DNA of 64,000 nucleotides from Amaranthus tricolor (GCF_026212465.1 NC_080051.1:19524446-19588445); one strand, 5' to 3'; counted from the first letter of the stretch, positions 47,380 to 60,030 are shown. Notes: generated by a model not told the origin, from the sequence alone. Numbers and translations are program-made.

Positions 47380-48695
47380 ATCTCTTTGAGAGATACGTCT
47401 ATTTGGTCCGGTCCAATATGTTATTAGAAAAAAAATTAAACTTAAAAACAAACACGCGCTTTTTAACCTATTTTAACCTATTCGAGCTGTTGTTTTATCC
47501 TTTAAAAATGGCCGGTATTTTAATGTATTTGGAGTTGGAGTTTTAACCTGTTAAGTTGTTAATTTATGAAGTTGGTATTTTAAAATATTAAAGTTAGTAT
47601 TTTAACTTGTTAAAGTTGGTATATTAACCTATTTAAGTTGGTGTTTTATACTGCTTAATTTGGTATTTTAACTTATTTAAGTTGGTGTTTTAACATATTG
47701 AAGTTGGGTTGGTATTTTAAGTTGATATTTAACCTATTTGGAGTGGTGTTTTAACATATTAAAGTTGGTGTTTTAACCAATTAAAGTTGCTATTTTAATC
47801 AATTAAAGTTGATATTTTAATCTATTTAAGTTGGTGTATTTTGACTTATTTAAGTTTGGTGTTTTAACCTATTAAAGTTGGTATTTTAACCTTTAAAGTT
47901 GGGGTTGGTATTTTTAACCTTTAAAGTTGAAGTTTTACTGTTTTAACCTGTTGAAGTTGATATTTTAACATGTTGAAGTTGGTATTTTAAAGTTGATGTT
48001 TTATCCAACTATAATAGGTTAAAACACCAACTTCAATAGATTAATATACGAACTCCTCTAGGTTAAAGAACTTCAATATGTTAAAATACCAACTTTAATA
48101 ATTTAACAACTTAACAAGTTAACATTGGCGGATCTAGATTTTAGATTTCCATGGGACACCAACAAAATATAAACACATATTTAGTCATAGCAAAATCAAT
48201 TCACATTTCAAATTATGCTAATCACAAAAATCAAGTCACTATTTTCATACTATATACTTGTCTTCTTCTTCATCTACAAATTCAAGTAGAGCTCAACCAT
48301 ATTCATGAACTATTTTCTAAGGAAAACAAGACATTAATATACAACGTTATAAAAATTTTGATAGGATGCAAACAGAAACACAATTATTAATAGGGGATTT
48401 CAAGTCTGAATTTTGGAATTTAATTTTTTTAAATGCATCATGGTGCACGTGCTAAGGGGTGCCTCCAAAAATTGATCCCCTGCATGTTAAAACATCTATT
48501 TTAAATACCATCTTTAATATCTTAAGATACCAACTCGAATAGTTAAAATATTAACTTCACTAGGTTAATAGGTTAAAAGAGGTTAAAAATTACGTGTTTT
48601 TTTTTTGGTTTTTCTTTTTTGTTTCAAATTCTAAAATGTTAGTGAGCAAGTTTTAAGAAATGGTCTATCAAAAGACTAGCTGCAACTCAAAATGA
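47380..48695. repeat. Inverted-repeat element filled with a TTTTAACC-TATT-AAAGTTGGT minisatellite
   Basis: From about 47460 to 48010 a unit of about 22-24 bp, of type AAGTTGGTATTTTAACCTAT, recurs some twenty times with variation. From about 48010 to 48120, and again at about 48490-48580, the same unit appears in reverse complement (AGGTTAAAACACCAACTTC). The outer edges AGAAGATCTCTTTGAGAGAT (left) and TGGTCTATCAAAAGACTAGC (right) resemble the ends of the GAGACGGTCTC-type elements. Such DNA could fold into a long hairpin. A distinct block at about 48126-48484 interrupts the right arm. Confidence 0.6.
48126..48484. repeat. Insert in the inverted-repeat element
   Basis: Starts near GGCGGATCTAGATTTTAGAT and ends near GGGTGCCTCCAAAAATTGAT; it is unlike the minisatellite on both sides. 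The phrase GGCGGATC-TAGA with a later GGGTGCCTC resembles ends seen on other plant dispersed repeats, but the family is not identified. The open frame inside (48151-48390) is not convincing. Confidence 0.4.
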
Positions 48696-51202
48696 AAATT
48701 AATGCAAATTAAAGATAACGAAAAGAGTATATTTAATTATTTATACATGAGAAATGTCAACAAAATTGAGTGGAAGAGAGAGTAATTAAGAGAGATGTCA
48801 GTACCAAAAAGAAGACAAAATATATAGATCCAAAATTACATGTGATTTTGTAATGGGCCCTTTCGCAAACATTTTTGTGATAAAGTATGTCTTGGGTTTA
48901 GGTTGACACCATCCAATCATTCCAGCCCATACTTAATGATATTCTAAAACAGTTCTTTCCAAACCTGTCTTCTTTCTAAATCAATTGCATCAACTGATTG
49001 ACATTAGTAGTTTCAAATAACAAGTCACATCACATTTTAGCATGCCAAATAGTTTAAATGCTTACCATTTCAGTTTCACAATACTTTTATCAAGCTTCAA
49101 GGACAAACACCAATACTTCCTTTTTTATTTCAAGGATTAATTTGTTTTTTTTTTTTTTTGGTTTTGTGAATCTTATTTTCGTTTGATGACTTTTGGAACT
49201 TTGCTCTTGCATTGTCAATTGTCATTCAATTTGTAACCTTCACGTGCTATATACCTATTAGCTAATAGTACGTGGACAAAAACATTAGTAATGGCCGATT
49301 AGATAAGAGTAATAGGTTAAGATTATGGTCATGGTTATCAACTTAATATCTTGTATAAAGTCAGAATCTGAGGAAAGAGGTAGCAATCGTACCATTCTCC
49401 TACCATGTCGACAGAGAGGAGAAAAGGAATATGTGCAATCATTTTAACCTAGGTAAGAGTAATAAACCTCTCAAAATGATCGAAATTATTTTCTATCGAG
49501 TAATAAACCTTAAATCGAGTCATTTTCAGACTAATCATTAACCAGAATTATTTAATTCGGTAAACAAAATTTCTAACAAGACCTCCTAGTGTATAGTGGA
49601 GCAAGTAGGGTAGAAAGAATTTACCATCATTTTTGTATTGAAGGTAAATATTTAAAGAGAAAATAAAAGTCAAACTATACAAATATAGATAAATTTAAAA
49701 GGGTATGAAAGTTAAAAAATATAATGATATAAGGATGATAAAGAAAAGGAGAGATAATAAAAATATAATGATATAAGAGATAAATGCCACTATTTTAATA
49801 TTCTAATGCTGTGTAATAGATTTAGTGACATTTATTAGACCATTTAGCAGCATGATAAAAAAGGATACTAAAACTTTTTGGGATATAAAATCTAGTGACA
49901 TTTCTCACAAATGTCACTATATACTATAGTAACAATTACATGAAGTATATCACTAAAGGTCAAATAAAATGTCACTAAATTACTTTATTGTGGAACTTAA
50001 AATAAAAACAAAAAATTATTACACTAAAATATGAATCGTTGACATTTAATTAATGTTATTAAATCTTATGTCACAAAAAGTTAATTTTGTTGTAGTGCTT
50101 CCTTATCATTTAACAATTAAAAAATTAAAATTTTTGAACTTTTTAAACAAAATTTTAAAAAAATTTGTAACGAATTTACACAACAATATAATGAAAGTTT
50201 ACATAAAAAAGTTTACACGACATTCTTTAAACAATTATTTTTGTAACAATGCCCGTGGTACTTTTTGAGGCTGCAGTAGTCCGTCCAAGTGACGAGAGTG
50301 TGGCAGCAAATTTGGTGGTCGTAATTCATGCTGAAGTCTAATTTTGTGGTCATTAGCAATGCAATAGATATATAAATACTTTTATCTTTATTGCTAGTAA
50401 TGTGTATTTTATAATTTTATGTTACTAAGTGTTAAAATATACTTATTAATTTACAAAATAAATTAAACTAAATTAGTTAATATTTTTTTATAATTTTATG
50501 TAAATAATATATTAATATAATAAAATTGAAAGTATTTTTTACAAATTTATATTATAATTTTTTGTAAATAATAAGATAAATCTAGTTTAAGGAGAATATC
50601 GTACAATGACTAATGTTGTATCAAAGGTAACTTTAGTAGTTAGATTACTGCAATATAAGAGTTTGGTGTAAACTGTAGAGTACTTAAAACTAGTTACTTT
50701 ACATTGTCACAATTTATCCGCTATTTACATTGATAAGAATCCATTCTATGTTTAAAAAAAAGAATCTAGTCTATGTTTCAAAAAAAAAAAGAATTCAAAC
50801 TATCATAATAGGACAAAATACAGAAAAATGAATTGTCATTTTACCAGGATAAAGGTAATGGAAGGTCTTCGACTACAACTATTCTATCTCCCCACCAAAT
50901 ATCAACTAGCAAACATATTCATGAAAATTTTACCGTCTATTCAATTTAAATAATCCCTAGATTTGAGAGTGTGTTAAAATAGACACTTAAAATTTATAAC
51001 AAATTCCAATAACAATAGTAACAATAACAACAACAGTCTACTTCAGTAGCAATTAGAAGAGGACTTTACCAAAAACACTAATATATTGAGGGGAGTATAA
51101 AAGGCCAAATGTAGAGTTAAATGGGGAGGTTTTCCTCCAACAGATCTACTTGAGAGAAATAGAGCTAGAAGGGAACACCACAACTGAAGGACAACTTAGT
51201 TA
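48696..51202. other. Intergenic DNA with a possible old MITE
   Basis: About 49810-50097 repeats GTGACATTT and ATGTCACTAA phrases and ends GTTAATTTTGTTGTAGTGC, which resembles the right end of a CACTACAACAAAA-type element; no matching left end was found. Nothing else was recognised. Confidence 0.35.
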
Positions 51203-51210
51203 ATGATAAT

Positions 51211-51939
51211 TAGAGATGACAATTCAGTCCGAATCCGCCCCTGATTCAATCCGATTCGAGTACGAGAAAAATAGTATCCGACTTTGAATCCAATTATATA
51301 TACTTCGAGTCCAAATTAGAGATGGACCGGAGTTGGATCTCATAAAAATTCGATTCTTTGACCCGACCCTAACTCTGACTTGACCCAGCTCCGACTTTAC
51401 CTGATCTAAGGTAGCAAAAAAATTATATTAAAAGGCTAAGAGTCCAACTCTTATGCGTGCTATTCATAAAATAGTCATATTATGGTCAAGATACTCAAAG
51501 CAAAAAAAAAAATAGATATTAAGGTCCATGGATATAGTTGATTGGGAGGCCTAAGGACCAATTTAGCCTTTTTGTGGAGTATTTTTAGAATGGTGTAGAA
51601 TTGGCAGAATCATACGATTTTAGATGCAATTCTACGATTTTAACAATTCTATTTGCGATTATAGATTTTGAAAGATATATTTTCGTTTTTAAGTTGTATT
51701 TAAAATACTACTCTATTAGTTTTTTATGTTTGTAAATCATTTGTATAATATTGATAAGACTAAATCTTGATAATAATCTGAACTCCATCGGAGGTCTGAG
51801 AGATCAAGTCAGAACAAAGTTAGAGTATGCATAATCCTATACCACGTAAAGGTGGACTGAAAAACATAATTCGAGTTTTATCTGGAGCAAAGTCGGAGTA
51901 TGGATAATCCAAGCCGAGTTCGACCCATTGCCATTCCTA
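51211..51939. mobile_element. hAT-like non-autonomous element
   Basis: The left end TAGAGATGACAAT and reverse complement of the right end TAGGAATGGCAAT are imperfect inverted repeats of the TAGGGATG type typical of hAT elements. The flanks ATGATAAT (51203-51210) and TTGATAAT (51940-51947) match at 7 of 8 positions, the 8 bp duplication size of hAT. The interior has GACCCGACC and TCCGACTTT-type repeats but no transposase. Confidence 0.7.
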
Positions 51940-51947
51940 TTGATAAT

Positions 51948-52392
51948 TGTTTAGTGATGATACACATTTAGCGATTTATTGACTGGTTAGTTTAATTTAT
52001 ATCAATTTTAAATTAATTAAAATTAGTAAAAATGTAACTGGCTATATCTAAGGTTTTTAAATTTTGAATTTTGATATTAAATATATTTGAATATATCATC
52101 AGTTATTTGTTATTTATAATGAGTAGAAATTATTGTTGCAAGTTTCTCAAGTGAAGAATTATTTTAACAATTTTGAATTTGAATTATCCTTAGAAACTTG
52201 GCTGAAATACGTTTGTTTAGAATTTAAGGTATTTAAAGAAGTCAACAACTCAATCGGAGAAGTGGCGACAACTACACAACACCATTCAGCTATCTCCATT
52301 TTTAAGCTTGTAAATCATCTAAAGAGAATTTGTGCATAAAAGTATTATTCAATCGTGTTATTAGATTGAATTGTAATTCAGTTAAGGCTACA

Positions 52393-52455
<63 letters not shown>

Positions 52456-54159
52456 ATTTGGAGTGTAGATCAAGAAACTTTATATTTAAAGTTAACAAAA
52501 TTAAAATCACATCTTTTTTGTTTTAAGGTAATTAGTTTAGTAATTGTAGGTCTAAGTTAAGTTAATACTGATGATCATTGAATTTGAATCTGAGTCTGGT
52601 GGTTTGTTGTGCCACTAAATCACTAGAAAAATAAGTTTAACTTCTTCTTAAGTTACTTTGAGTGATGAGTGTAACTTTTTTTCGATTGTGTAATAAACTC
52701 ATAAGTGAAATGAAATAATAAAGAGGTGTAATGTTGAAATCTTAGGAGTTGGATAACTCTAAAGCGAGATTAATTAACTACTTTAATTCTAAATTGTCTA
52801 ACTTAGAACCGTTGACGTACATATTTATTTAGATTCCTGACAAACAATTTGATAAAAAGTCATACTCTATACAACCCTCCTTCTAGAGTTTTAACCCATA
52901 GTTTCATCGATAATTCTTTATTTCAATTTATTTATTGCTATAGGTTTCTTCTCAAGCTAAGTCAAGCCTCCCCCCCCCCTCCAAATTTCATTAAGGACAT
53001 TGTACAATAGTATAAGTGATTATTCCTTTCCAAAAACAACTAATTTTGGAATGGAGCTTGAGAAAGAATGCTCATACTAAGAATCTAACTTAGATAGTTA
53101 ATATACAAAAATCATTTAACAATGTGTACAACCATTTGCTTTTAATTGCCACACCTACCGATTGTCAAGTACTAGTGACATTTTTGCTTATCTTTATGCA
53201 AAATACCATTTTTACTAAGTACCATAACTTTACATATGAATTTGATTGTTTGAAAACTACCTCTCATCCTATTTTCCATTTTTAATTAATACTATTATCA
53301 AATTTCTTGTCTCATTCAATAAAGACAGAAAATTTTTATGTATGCAACATGGTATAAACATTTACAAAGAGTGATTAATTCACGTGACAAGCTCTTGGAA
53401 GATGGAGATTGCTAAGTAAGAGACATTGGTAATACGAGTCAACAATATTAGGATTAAATGTATATTTAAGATTGACTTTTTTTTGTTTTTTTTTTTTGAA
53501 AAAAAATAATTTATTTTAAAGTTTAAGTCATTTATTAATTATAGTTGTAAAGTTTAATATTTTGATTTAGCAACCATATATTAAAAATGCAACAATTATA
53601 ACAATATCACCGAATTCCCGTCATTGGTGTTTGAAATGATCTGGTCTGACTTTCCTTATTTAGTTTGGACATCACAAGCAACTCAACTCACTTAACCCAA
53701 GTTAAGTCATCTTCTTCCTATCACGTTCTCACCTCCATTCTTTTCCCAACCTTCAAGCTATAACAATGACAACTTTACTCTTCTCATTCTTTTTCAATCT
53801 TGATCCCATCAACCTCTCGTTATTTGTTTTCCTTCCAAAATCAAAATTCCAATAAGTTTTGTGAATTAAAAGTCAGATTTTAATTTGCAAATTATTCTAA
53901 TTTGAAATTTGATATGTTGTTGATTTTTTCTCAATTTAATTTTAATATTATGCGTGAATCCTTTTGTTGTCTTCTCTTTTTCTGTCTACTTTATTTACAA
54001 ATTCTAATTTTCTTTGTCAATGACAGGTAATACATAATAAGATAAACATTAATAGTATCAGAATTTTGTGTATAGAGAAGAGTTTCAAGCCCGGTGGCTA
54101 CATGTTTGCCAATTAAATTAACCAAAATGTGATAAAAGAGGGTAATTATAGTGAGGGTG
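51948..54159. other. Intergenic DNA
   Basis: AT-rich, with a TTA microsatellite at about 52395-52455 and a C10 run near 52971-52980. No gene or element was recognised. Confidence 0.4.
52395..52455. repeat. (TTA)n microsatellite
   Basis: About 60 bp of near-pure TTA repeats. Confidence 0.95.
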
Positions 54160-54364
54160 TGTTAGACATAATTAGCTTTATATTTTCTTATTTTCTTTAT
54201 GTCTAGTATATATACTCATACTCTCTTGTTATTTTATTTTTTTGATTTTTAATTGAAATAAAAAAAAGGAGGTCAATTCTTTTCTGTTTTCTCTCATTGC
54301 TTCTTCTCCTTCTTCCCCTCTTTCTTTCTCTACTGTCTTTGAACTTCATCAATCAAAATCAACA
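54160..54364 (+). repeat. Copia 5' LTR
   Basis: 205 bp. It contains a TATATATACTCATACTCTC stretch that could serve as promoter, and ends in CAACA before the primer site. Confidence 0.93.
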
Positions 54365-54378
54365 TGGTATCAGAGCAT
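54365..54378 (+). other. Primer-binding site of the copia element
   Basis: TGGTATCAGAGCAT directly after the LTR, complementary to the 3' end of initiator tRNA-Met. Confidence 0.92.
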
Positions 54379-54482
54379 TGCTGAATCCTTATCAATATCC
54401 TCTCATATCATACGCATGCATCATCTCTAATCATTTTTCTGTGTCTTCTTTTGCTTCGATCTGATTCAACTGCTCACTCACA

Positions 54483-54983
54483 ATGACGAATCAAGATTCT
54501 GGTTCTCAAGATTCTGGTTCGAGTTCTCTTGATCATTCAGATCCTCTTTTCTTTCATCCTGCAGATCACCCTGGATCATTATTAGTTTCGAAACCTTTTG
54601 ATGGTTCGAATTTTGGTTCTTGGAAGAAATCAATGTCAATAGCTTTGTCGGCAAAGAACAAATTGATTTTTATCAATTCGAATTCTCAGCCTAGTATAAC
54701 TGATTTCAAATATAGTCAATGGAGGAGATGCAATGATATGGTCACATCATGGATTTTAAATGTCTTATCTCAAGAAATAGCTGAAAGTGTTCTTTATTCA
54801 GATTCAGCTCATGATATCTGGAAAGAACTTGAAGACCGTTATGGTCAAGCAAGTGGTGCCAAGCTTTTTCAATTGGAGAAGGATATTCGATTATCAGACC
54901 AAGGCACTAATGATATTGCTGGTTATTTTACTAAATTGAAGAGCTTTATATTCCTCAATTTAAGTATAACCTACTTTCAATAA
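54483..54983 (+). pseudogene. Copia gag, truncated
   Basis: Starts [20 protein letters not shown]. It has the usual copia gag N-terminal motif [19 protein letters not shown], then [31 protein letters not shown] and [11 protein letters not shown]. It is open to TKLKS (about 54944), after which deletion shifts into an unrelated frame that soon stops (166 codons). The C-terminal half of gag with the zinc knuckle is missing. Confidence 0.88.
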
Positions 54984-57900
54984 GCAAATTATGTAAAGAG
55001 CCTTTTTCTTACGCCATTTTCACTGATTCTAAGTGTTATTTTCAGGGCCCTTCAATGAAGAGGCCTCTGGAACTTGGTGATATTCATTCAGGGCTATATT
55101 TGCTACAACATTTTCCTGCTTCTCAAGCTCAAACACAATACGAATCTTCTACATCTGATGCAAAGAAATGTCACAGAGTTCATGCTCAGTCTAACAAAGC
55201 TTGTAATCTAGCTGATTTTTCTTATACAAATAAATGTACTCCTAGCACTTCTCAACTGCTTAATATACATAAATCAGTTGATAATTCTCTATTTTCCTCT
55301 TTTGTACATGAAACTTTGTGTAATTCTGTTAGAAATAATGAAAATGGTCATATTTGGCACCAAAGATTAGGTCACTTGCCCTTATACAAACTCAAACAAT
55401 TTTCCTTTTTTCCTGATAATTCTATTGATACTATTAGTAGCTGTGATGTTTGTCCAAAGGCTAGACAACACAGGCTGCCTTTCCCTCTCAGTCAAACACA
55501 GTCTTCCCATCTTTTTGATCTTATTCATGTTGATGTTTGGGGGCCTTACCATACGCCTACTCATGGAGGTTATCATTACTTTCTTACCATAGTTGAGGAT
55601 TTTAGTAGAGCCACTTGGACTCATCTTCTTAAAACCAAAAGTAATGCCTTTCCTCTTCTTCAGACCTTCACTGAAATGATCTCCACGCAGTTTAATACCA
55701 AAATAAAAGTCTTTAGGACTGATAACGCTCTTGAGCTAGGATCTAGTAGAAAAGCCACTGCTTTTTTTCAAACTAAGGGCATCCTTCATCAGACTAGTGT
55801 CAGAGATACTCCTCAACAAAATGGAGTCGTTGAAAGAAAACATCGCCATCTGCTGGAAACAGCTAGGGCTCTCTTCATTCAATCTAAGCTACCTATCATT
55901 TTTTGGGGTGACTTTATTCTTACAGCTACCTATCTTATTAATAGATTTCCTATGAAAATTCTTCACAATAAATCACCTTTTGAAATTCTATTTGGTCATT
56001 CCCCATCTTACTCTCACCTTAGGTCTTTTGGTTGTTTATGTTATGCATCCACTCTTAAACAAGGTCGTGATAAATTTCAACCAAGAGCTTCACCTTGTAT
56101 TTTTCTAGGTTATCCTTTAGGAAAGAAAGCTTATAAACTTTATAATCTTGATAATCACAAGATTCAGATGTCTAGAGATGTTGTTTTTCAAGAAACAACA
56201 TTTCCCTCACTAAAACACACAAGTTCTTTTCATCCCTTCTCTACACAAACACCATTTGACTGTAGTTACACTTCTTCCCCATCTAGTCAGTCTATTCCTC
56301 TTATTTCTTCTACCAGTCACTCATCATCTTCATCTACTCCTCATTCTGCACCTCATACACACTCTTTTTCACCTCCTGTTCTCACCCCTGCTCCTCTTAT
56401 CAGGAGGTCTGTTAGACCTACACACCAACCTGCCTACTTAAATGATTTTGTTTGCAATCATGTTGTCCTGAATTCATCTCCTTTTGACATTGCTTGTATT
56501 CATGATTGTCCTCACACATTAACCTCATTGTTTTCTATTCCAAATCATATTTGTTGTTTCACCATTTCATCTCCTAGTCAGCAGTTGCTTAACTCTACTA
56601 ATAATATACAAGAACCTGCAAGTTATGAAGAGGCTGCTACTATACCTACTTGGCAAGACGCTATGCAACAAGAGCTCTCTGCCCTTGAAGCCAATGACAC
56701 ATGGGAAGAAGTTGTATTACCACAGGGCAAAAGGCCAATTTCCAGTAAATGGGTTTACAAAATCAAAAGGCACGCAAATGGTACTGTGGAAAGGTATAAA
56801 GGTAGATTGGTTATCAAAGGTTGCACTCAAAAAGATGGAATTGATTATACTGAAACGTTCTCTCCAGTAGTGAAGATGACAACCATAAGGAGTCTTATTG
56901 CTACCGCAGTTAAGATGTATTGGCCTATGCATCAGTTAGATGTTAATAATGCCTTTTTACATGGGGATTTGAATGAAGATATATACATGAAACCACCTCC
57001 TGGTTTAATTCAATCTGATCCAACTAACGTTCTGAAGTTAAAGAAATCCTTGTATGGCCTTAAACAAGCATCCAGACAGTGGCATGCTAAACTCTCTACA
57101 GCACTAAGATCAAGGGGCTATATTCAGTCCAAGAATGACTATTCCCTTTTTTACAAGACTATGGGCAAAAGTATCATATTTGTAGCTGTCTATGTGGATG
57201 ACATTTTACTCACTAGAAATCATCTAGAGGAGATGGATGCTTTGAAAACATTCTTGCATTCCACATTCAAGATCAAGGATTTGGGTCCTTTACATTACTT
57301 CCTTAGTATAGAATTCTTACAGGGATCTCATGGTGTAATCATGACAAAAAGAAAATTTGTAGAAGAATTATTGAAGGAATTTGATCATCTGCATGCTACA
57401 CCTGCACATTGCCCTTTGGAAACCAATCTGAAATTAAGACCTGACTTTGGCACACCTATCCCAGTTCCTAGTCTTTATAGGAAATTGGTTGGCAAGTTAA
57501 ACTACTTAACAAATGCAAGGCCTGATCTTGCTTATGCAGTACAATTCTTAAGCCAATTCATGCAGGATCCAAGAGAACCTCACTGGCAAGCAGCCCTGCA
57601 TACATTGAGATATTTGAGCAAAGATTATACTAAAGGTATTTATCTCAATGCATCTACTGATTTAACTCTTGAAGCCTATTGTGACTCAGATTGGGCTTCC
57701 TGTCCCAACACTAGGAAATCTGTCAGTAGCTATTTCATCCTTCTAGGTGGTAGTCCCATTTCATGGAAGAGTAAAAAGCAAGCTACAGTCTCTTTAAGTT
57801 CAGCAGAGGCTGAATACAGATCAATGCGCAGGGTTACAGCAGAACTTGCTTGGCTTATAAGATTGTTACATGAATTCACAATACCTGCAATTGTTCCTGT

Positions 57901-58216
57901 ACCTCTCAAATGTGATAGTCAGGCTGCTATCTACATTGCCAAGAACCCAGTCTATCACGAACGCACTAAACATATTGATCTTGATTGTCACTTTGTGAGA
58001 GAAAAGCTGCAAGATGGTTTGATTAGTTTGCAATATCCCCACTCAACACCAATTGGCAGATGTCTTCACCAAGAGTCTTTCAGGGCCTGCTCATCACACC
58101 TTGATTTCCAAGTTGGGGATGTTAACACCCTCCAACTTGCGCGGGGGGGGGGGGGGGGGGGGGGGGGGGTGTTAGACATAATTAGCTTTATATTTTCTTA
58201 TTTTCTTTATGTCTAG
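54947..58216 (+). pseudogene. Copia pol: integrase, reverse transcriptase, RNase H
   Basis: The frame opens at about 54947 ([20 protein letters not shown], the segment between protease and integrase) and continues without a stop to 58216. Numbering from the ATG at 55055: the zinc-binding WHQRLGHL and CDVCPKARQHR precede integrase with the DDE triad at D160, D223 and E260. Reverse transcriptase (about 545-790) has HQLDVNNAFLHGDL and the intact catalytic YVDD (713-716). RNase H has CDSDWAS (D877), SSAEAEY (E917) and CDSQAAI (D954). Near codon 996 a frame slip replaces the usual C-terminus, and the frame then reads through the G27 run into the LTR. The protease is missing, so the element cannot act alone. 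Confidence 0.92.
58143..58169 (+). repeat. G27 homopolymer at the polypurine tract position
   Basis: 27 consecutive G immediately before the 3' LTR, where copia elements have a short polypurine tract. Length could be inflated by sequencing or assembly. Confidence 0.9.
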
Positions 58217-58374
58217 TATATATACTCATACTCTCTTGTTATTTTATTTTTTTGATTTTTAATTGAAATAAAAAAAAGGAGGTCAATTCTTTTCTGTTTT
58301 CTCTCATTGCTTCTTCTCTTTCTTCCCCTCTTTCTTTCTCTGCTGTCTTTGAACTTCATCAATCAAAATCAACA
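58170..58374 (+). repeat. Copia 3' LTR
   Basis: 205 bp direct repeat of 54160-54364; differences by eye are CTCCTTCTT versus CTCTTTCTT and TCTACTGTC versus TCTGCTGTC. Confidence 0.93.
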
Positions 58375-58454
58375 GGGTGCTATGGTAATTGAACCATAAT
58401 GACAGAGCACTAACAACTTTTCCTTAAAAAAAGTCGGGAGTAAAAAAACTTTCC

Positions 58455-58865
58455 CAAATTCTTGTGAAAAACAGTATCTTTAAAGATTATAGTTAATTGG
58501 ACTAGCCTAAAAAGAAAAAATATAGAGTTAATTTTTTAATAGGCATTAAAAATATTGTAAGTAGATATTTAGAATATTGTTAAAACTTAAGTACTTAATT
58601 GGTGGGTATTAAGTATAGTGTAAGTAGGCATTAAATATACTGTAAGTAAGCATTAAGAATTTGATATGTAGGCTAGTTAGTTAAGTTTCTTGGTAGGCAG
58701 TAAGAATATTGTAAAAAGACATTTTAAGTACTTTTTCGGTGAACATTCAATATATTATAAGTAGGTATTAAAGATACAATAAGTGGACATTAAAATTTAA
58801 TGAGTTGGGCATGACAGAAGTGTCTCGAAAAGACGATCTCTCAAAAAAATGGTCTCTCAGTAGAC
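58455..58865. repeat. Inverted-repeat element, second copy of the 10.57 kb family
   Basis: The same order of units as 10565-10965: AAAAAGAAAAAATATAGAGT, GGTGGGTATTAAGTATAG, GTAAGTAGGCATTAA and a right end AAGACGATCTCTCAAAAAA followed by GGTCTCTCAGTAGACC. It lies about 80 bp from the copia 3' LTR. Confidence 0.65.
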
Positions 58866-59081
58866 CGGACGAAAAAATTTGGTTAAAATATAAAAAAGTA
58901 AACACATGGTCACTATGTTGAATTTCTGATTCCCTTACTTAATCTAGGAAAATTCTTAAATTCAATATTCGTCACTAATAAAGCAATAATTTTTTTTATG
59001 ATCTTTACTTCGGTATTAAAATTGAATGTTATAAAATATTTAAATTTACCTTTATCCCTTAAAATACTTATTATTATATTA

Positions 59082-59940
59082 AAATTTTATTAAGAAAAAT
59101 ATTGTAAATCTAATCTTTTTTGATTCTTTGATTTGCAGAATAATCACATGCTGAAAACATGTTTACCTTGTAAGAATCTAAGAACCAATCATATTGCTGC
59201 ATATGATAATACCTATAAGATTATCATTTACTATTTTACAATAAAATTATTAAATTGTATAATTTTTATTATTTTATTGAATTTTTAAATATCTCCATAT
59301 GAGAGTTTGGGTCCATAATTTTAATTCATTGTAAAATTGATTTGTTGTTGGCGAAAATCATTAGTGTCAATGGAGATATCAATCTCGCATGCATCTACAA
59401 AAAGTTCTATCAGATTTAATTTTAAATGAATACTACAAGGGATAGAAAAAATGTTTAACTCGTTAAAAGTTATATTAAACAATAATGTGAAAGATGGTAT
59501 ACAAAAATATGAAGTATATCATTTACAATGATCATAATTTTATAATTTAGATTGTTTTTGATCTTAAATTTAATGTATTTGATTGTTGTTAATTTTTATG
59601 TAGATGTTGTATTATTCCCTATCAAAGAATTAATTCAAATTTAATAATTTATTTTCATATAAACTTGTATTATTATTGATCCTAAAAATCATATTTAAGA
59701 TTTGAGTTATATCCAAAATTTCCACTTCAAATGAGTCATGACATGAGAATATGATGTGGAACTCTCTAGTCTTAAGCCTTTTTTTAATAAATTACTTTAG
59801 ATTTTCCATTAGCTAGTTAGCTGCATAAATCTTATCACATCTTAATTTGTCCATTAATTGCTACAATGTAAAATTATAGTTGTCATACTGTATAAGTGCA
59901 TGATAATATCTTATCCTACTACTTACATTATTGAATTAAG
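59082..59940. repeat. Segment A of a local duplication
   Basis: Three blocks in this segment recur in the same order in 59941-61115: TTATTAAGAAAAATATTGTA with CAGAATAATCACATGCTGAA (59082-59195), TTTTCATATAAACTTGTATT (about 59650) and GCATGATAATATCTTATCCT (about 59900). So this is an old tandem duplication. No gene lies in it. Confidence 0.65.
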
Positions 59941-60030
59941 ATTTTATTAAGAAAAATATTGTAAATCTTTTTTTTTTTATTTGCAGAATGATCACATTTG
60001 TTGAAAACATGTTTACCACGATATAATCTA

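Larger units (their letters stand above)
54160..58374 (+). mobile_element. Young, defective Ty1/copia LTR retrotransposon
   Basis: A complete insertion of 4215 bp. The 205 bp LTRs at 54160-54364 and 58170-58374 start TGTTAGACATAATTAGC and end AATCAAAATCAACA. They differ at only two positions by eye. A perfect 5 bp target duplication GGGTG lies at 54155-54159 and 58375-58379. The primer site TGGTATCAGAGC starts directly at 54365. A polypurine tract that is a pure G27 run abuts the 3' LTR. Gag is truncated and joined out of frame to the region before integrase, so the gag knuckle and protease are missing. Near-identical LTRs with a defective body suggest recent copying by proteins of a related element. 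Confidence 0.95.

Noticed and set aside
47460..48010. CRISPR-like array
   Set aside because: Units vary in length and sequence, there are no unique spacers of constant size, and this is a plant genome; it is a degenerate minisatellite.
54483..58216. Intact autonomous copia element
   Set aside because: The gag knuckle and protease are missing and there is a frame slip near the end of RNase H.
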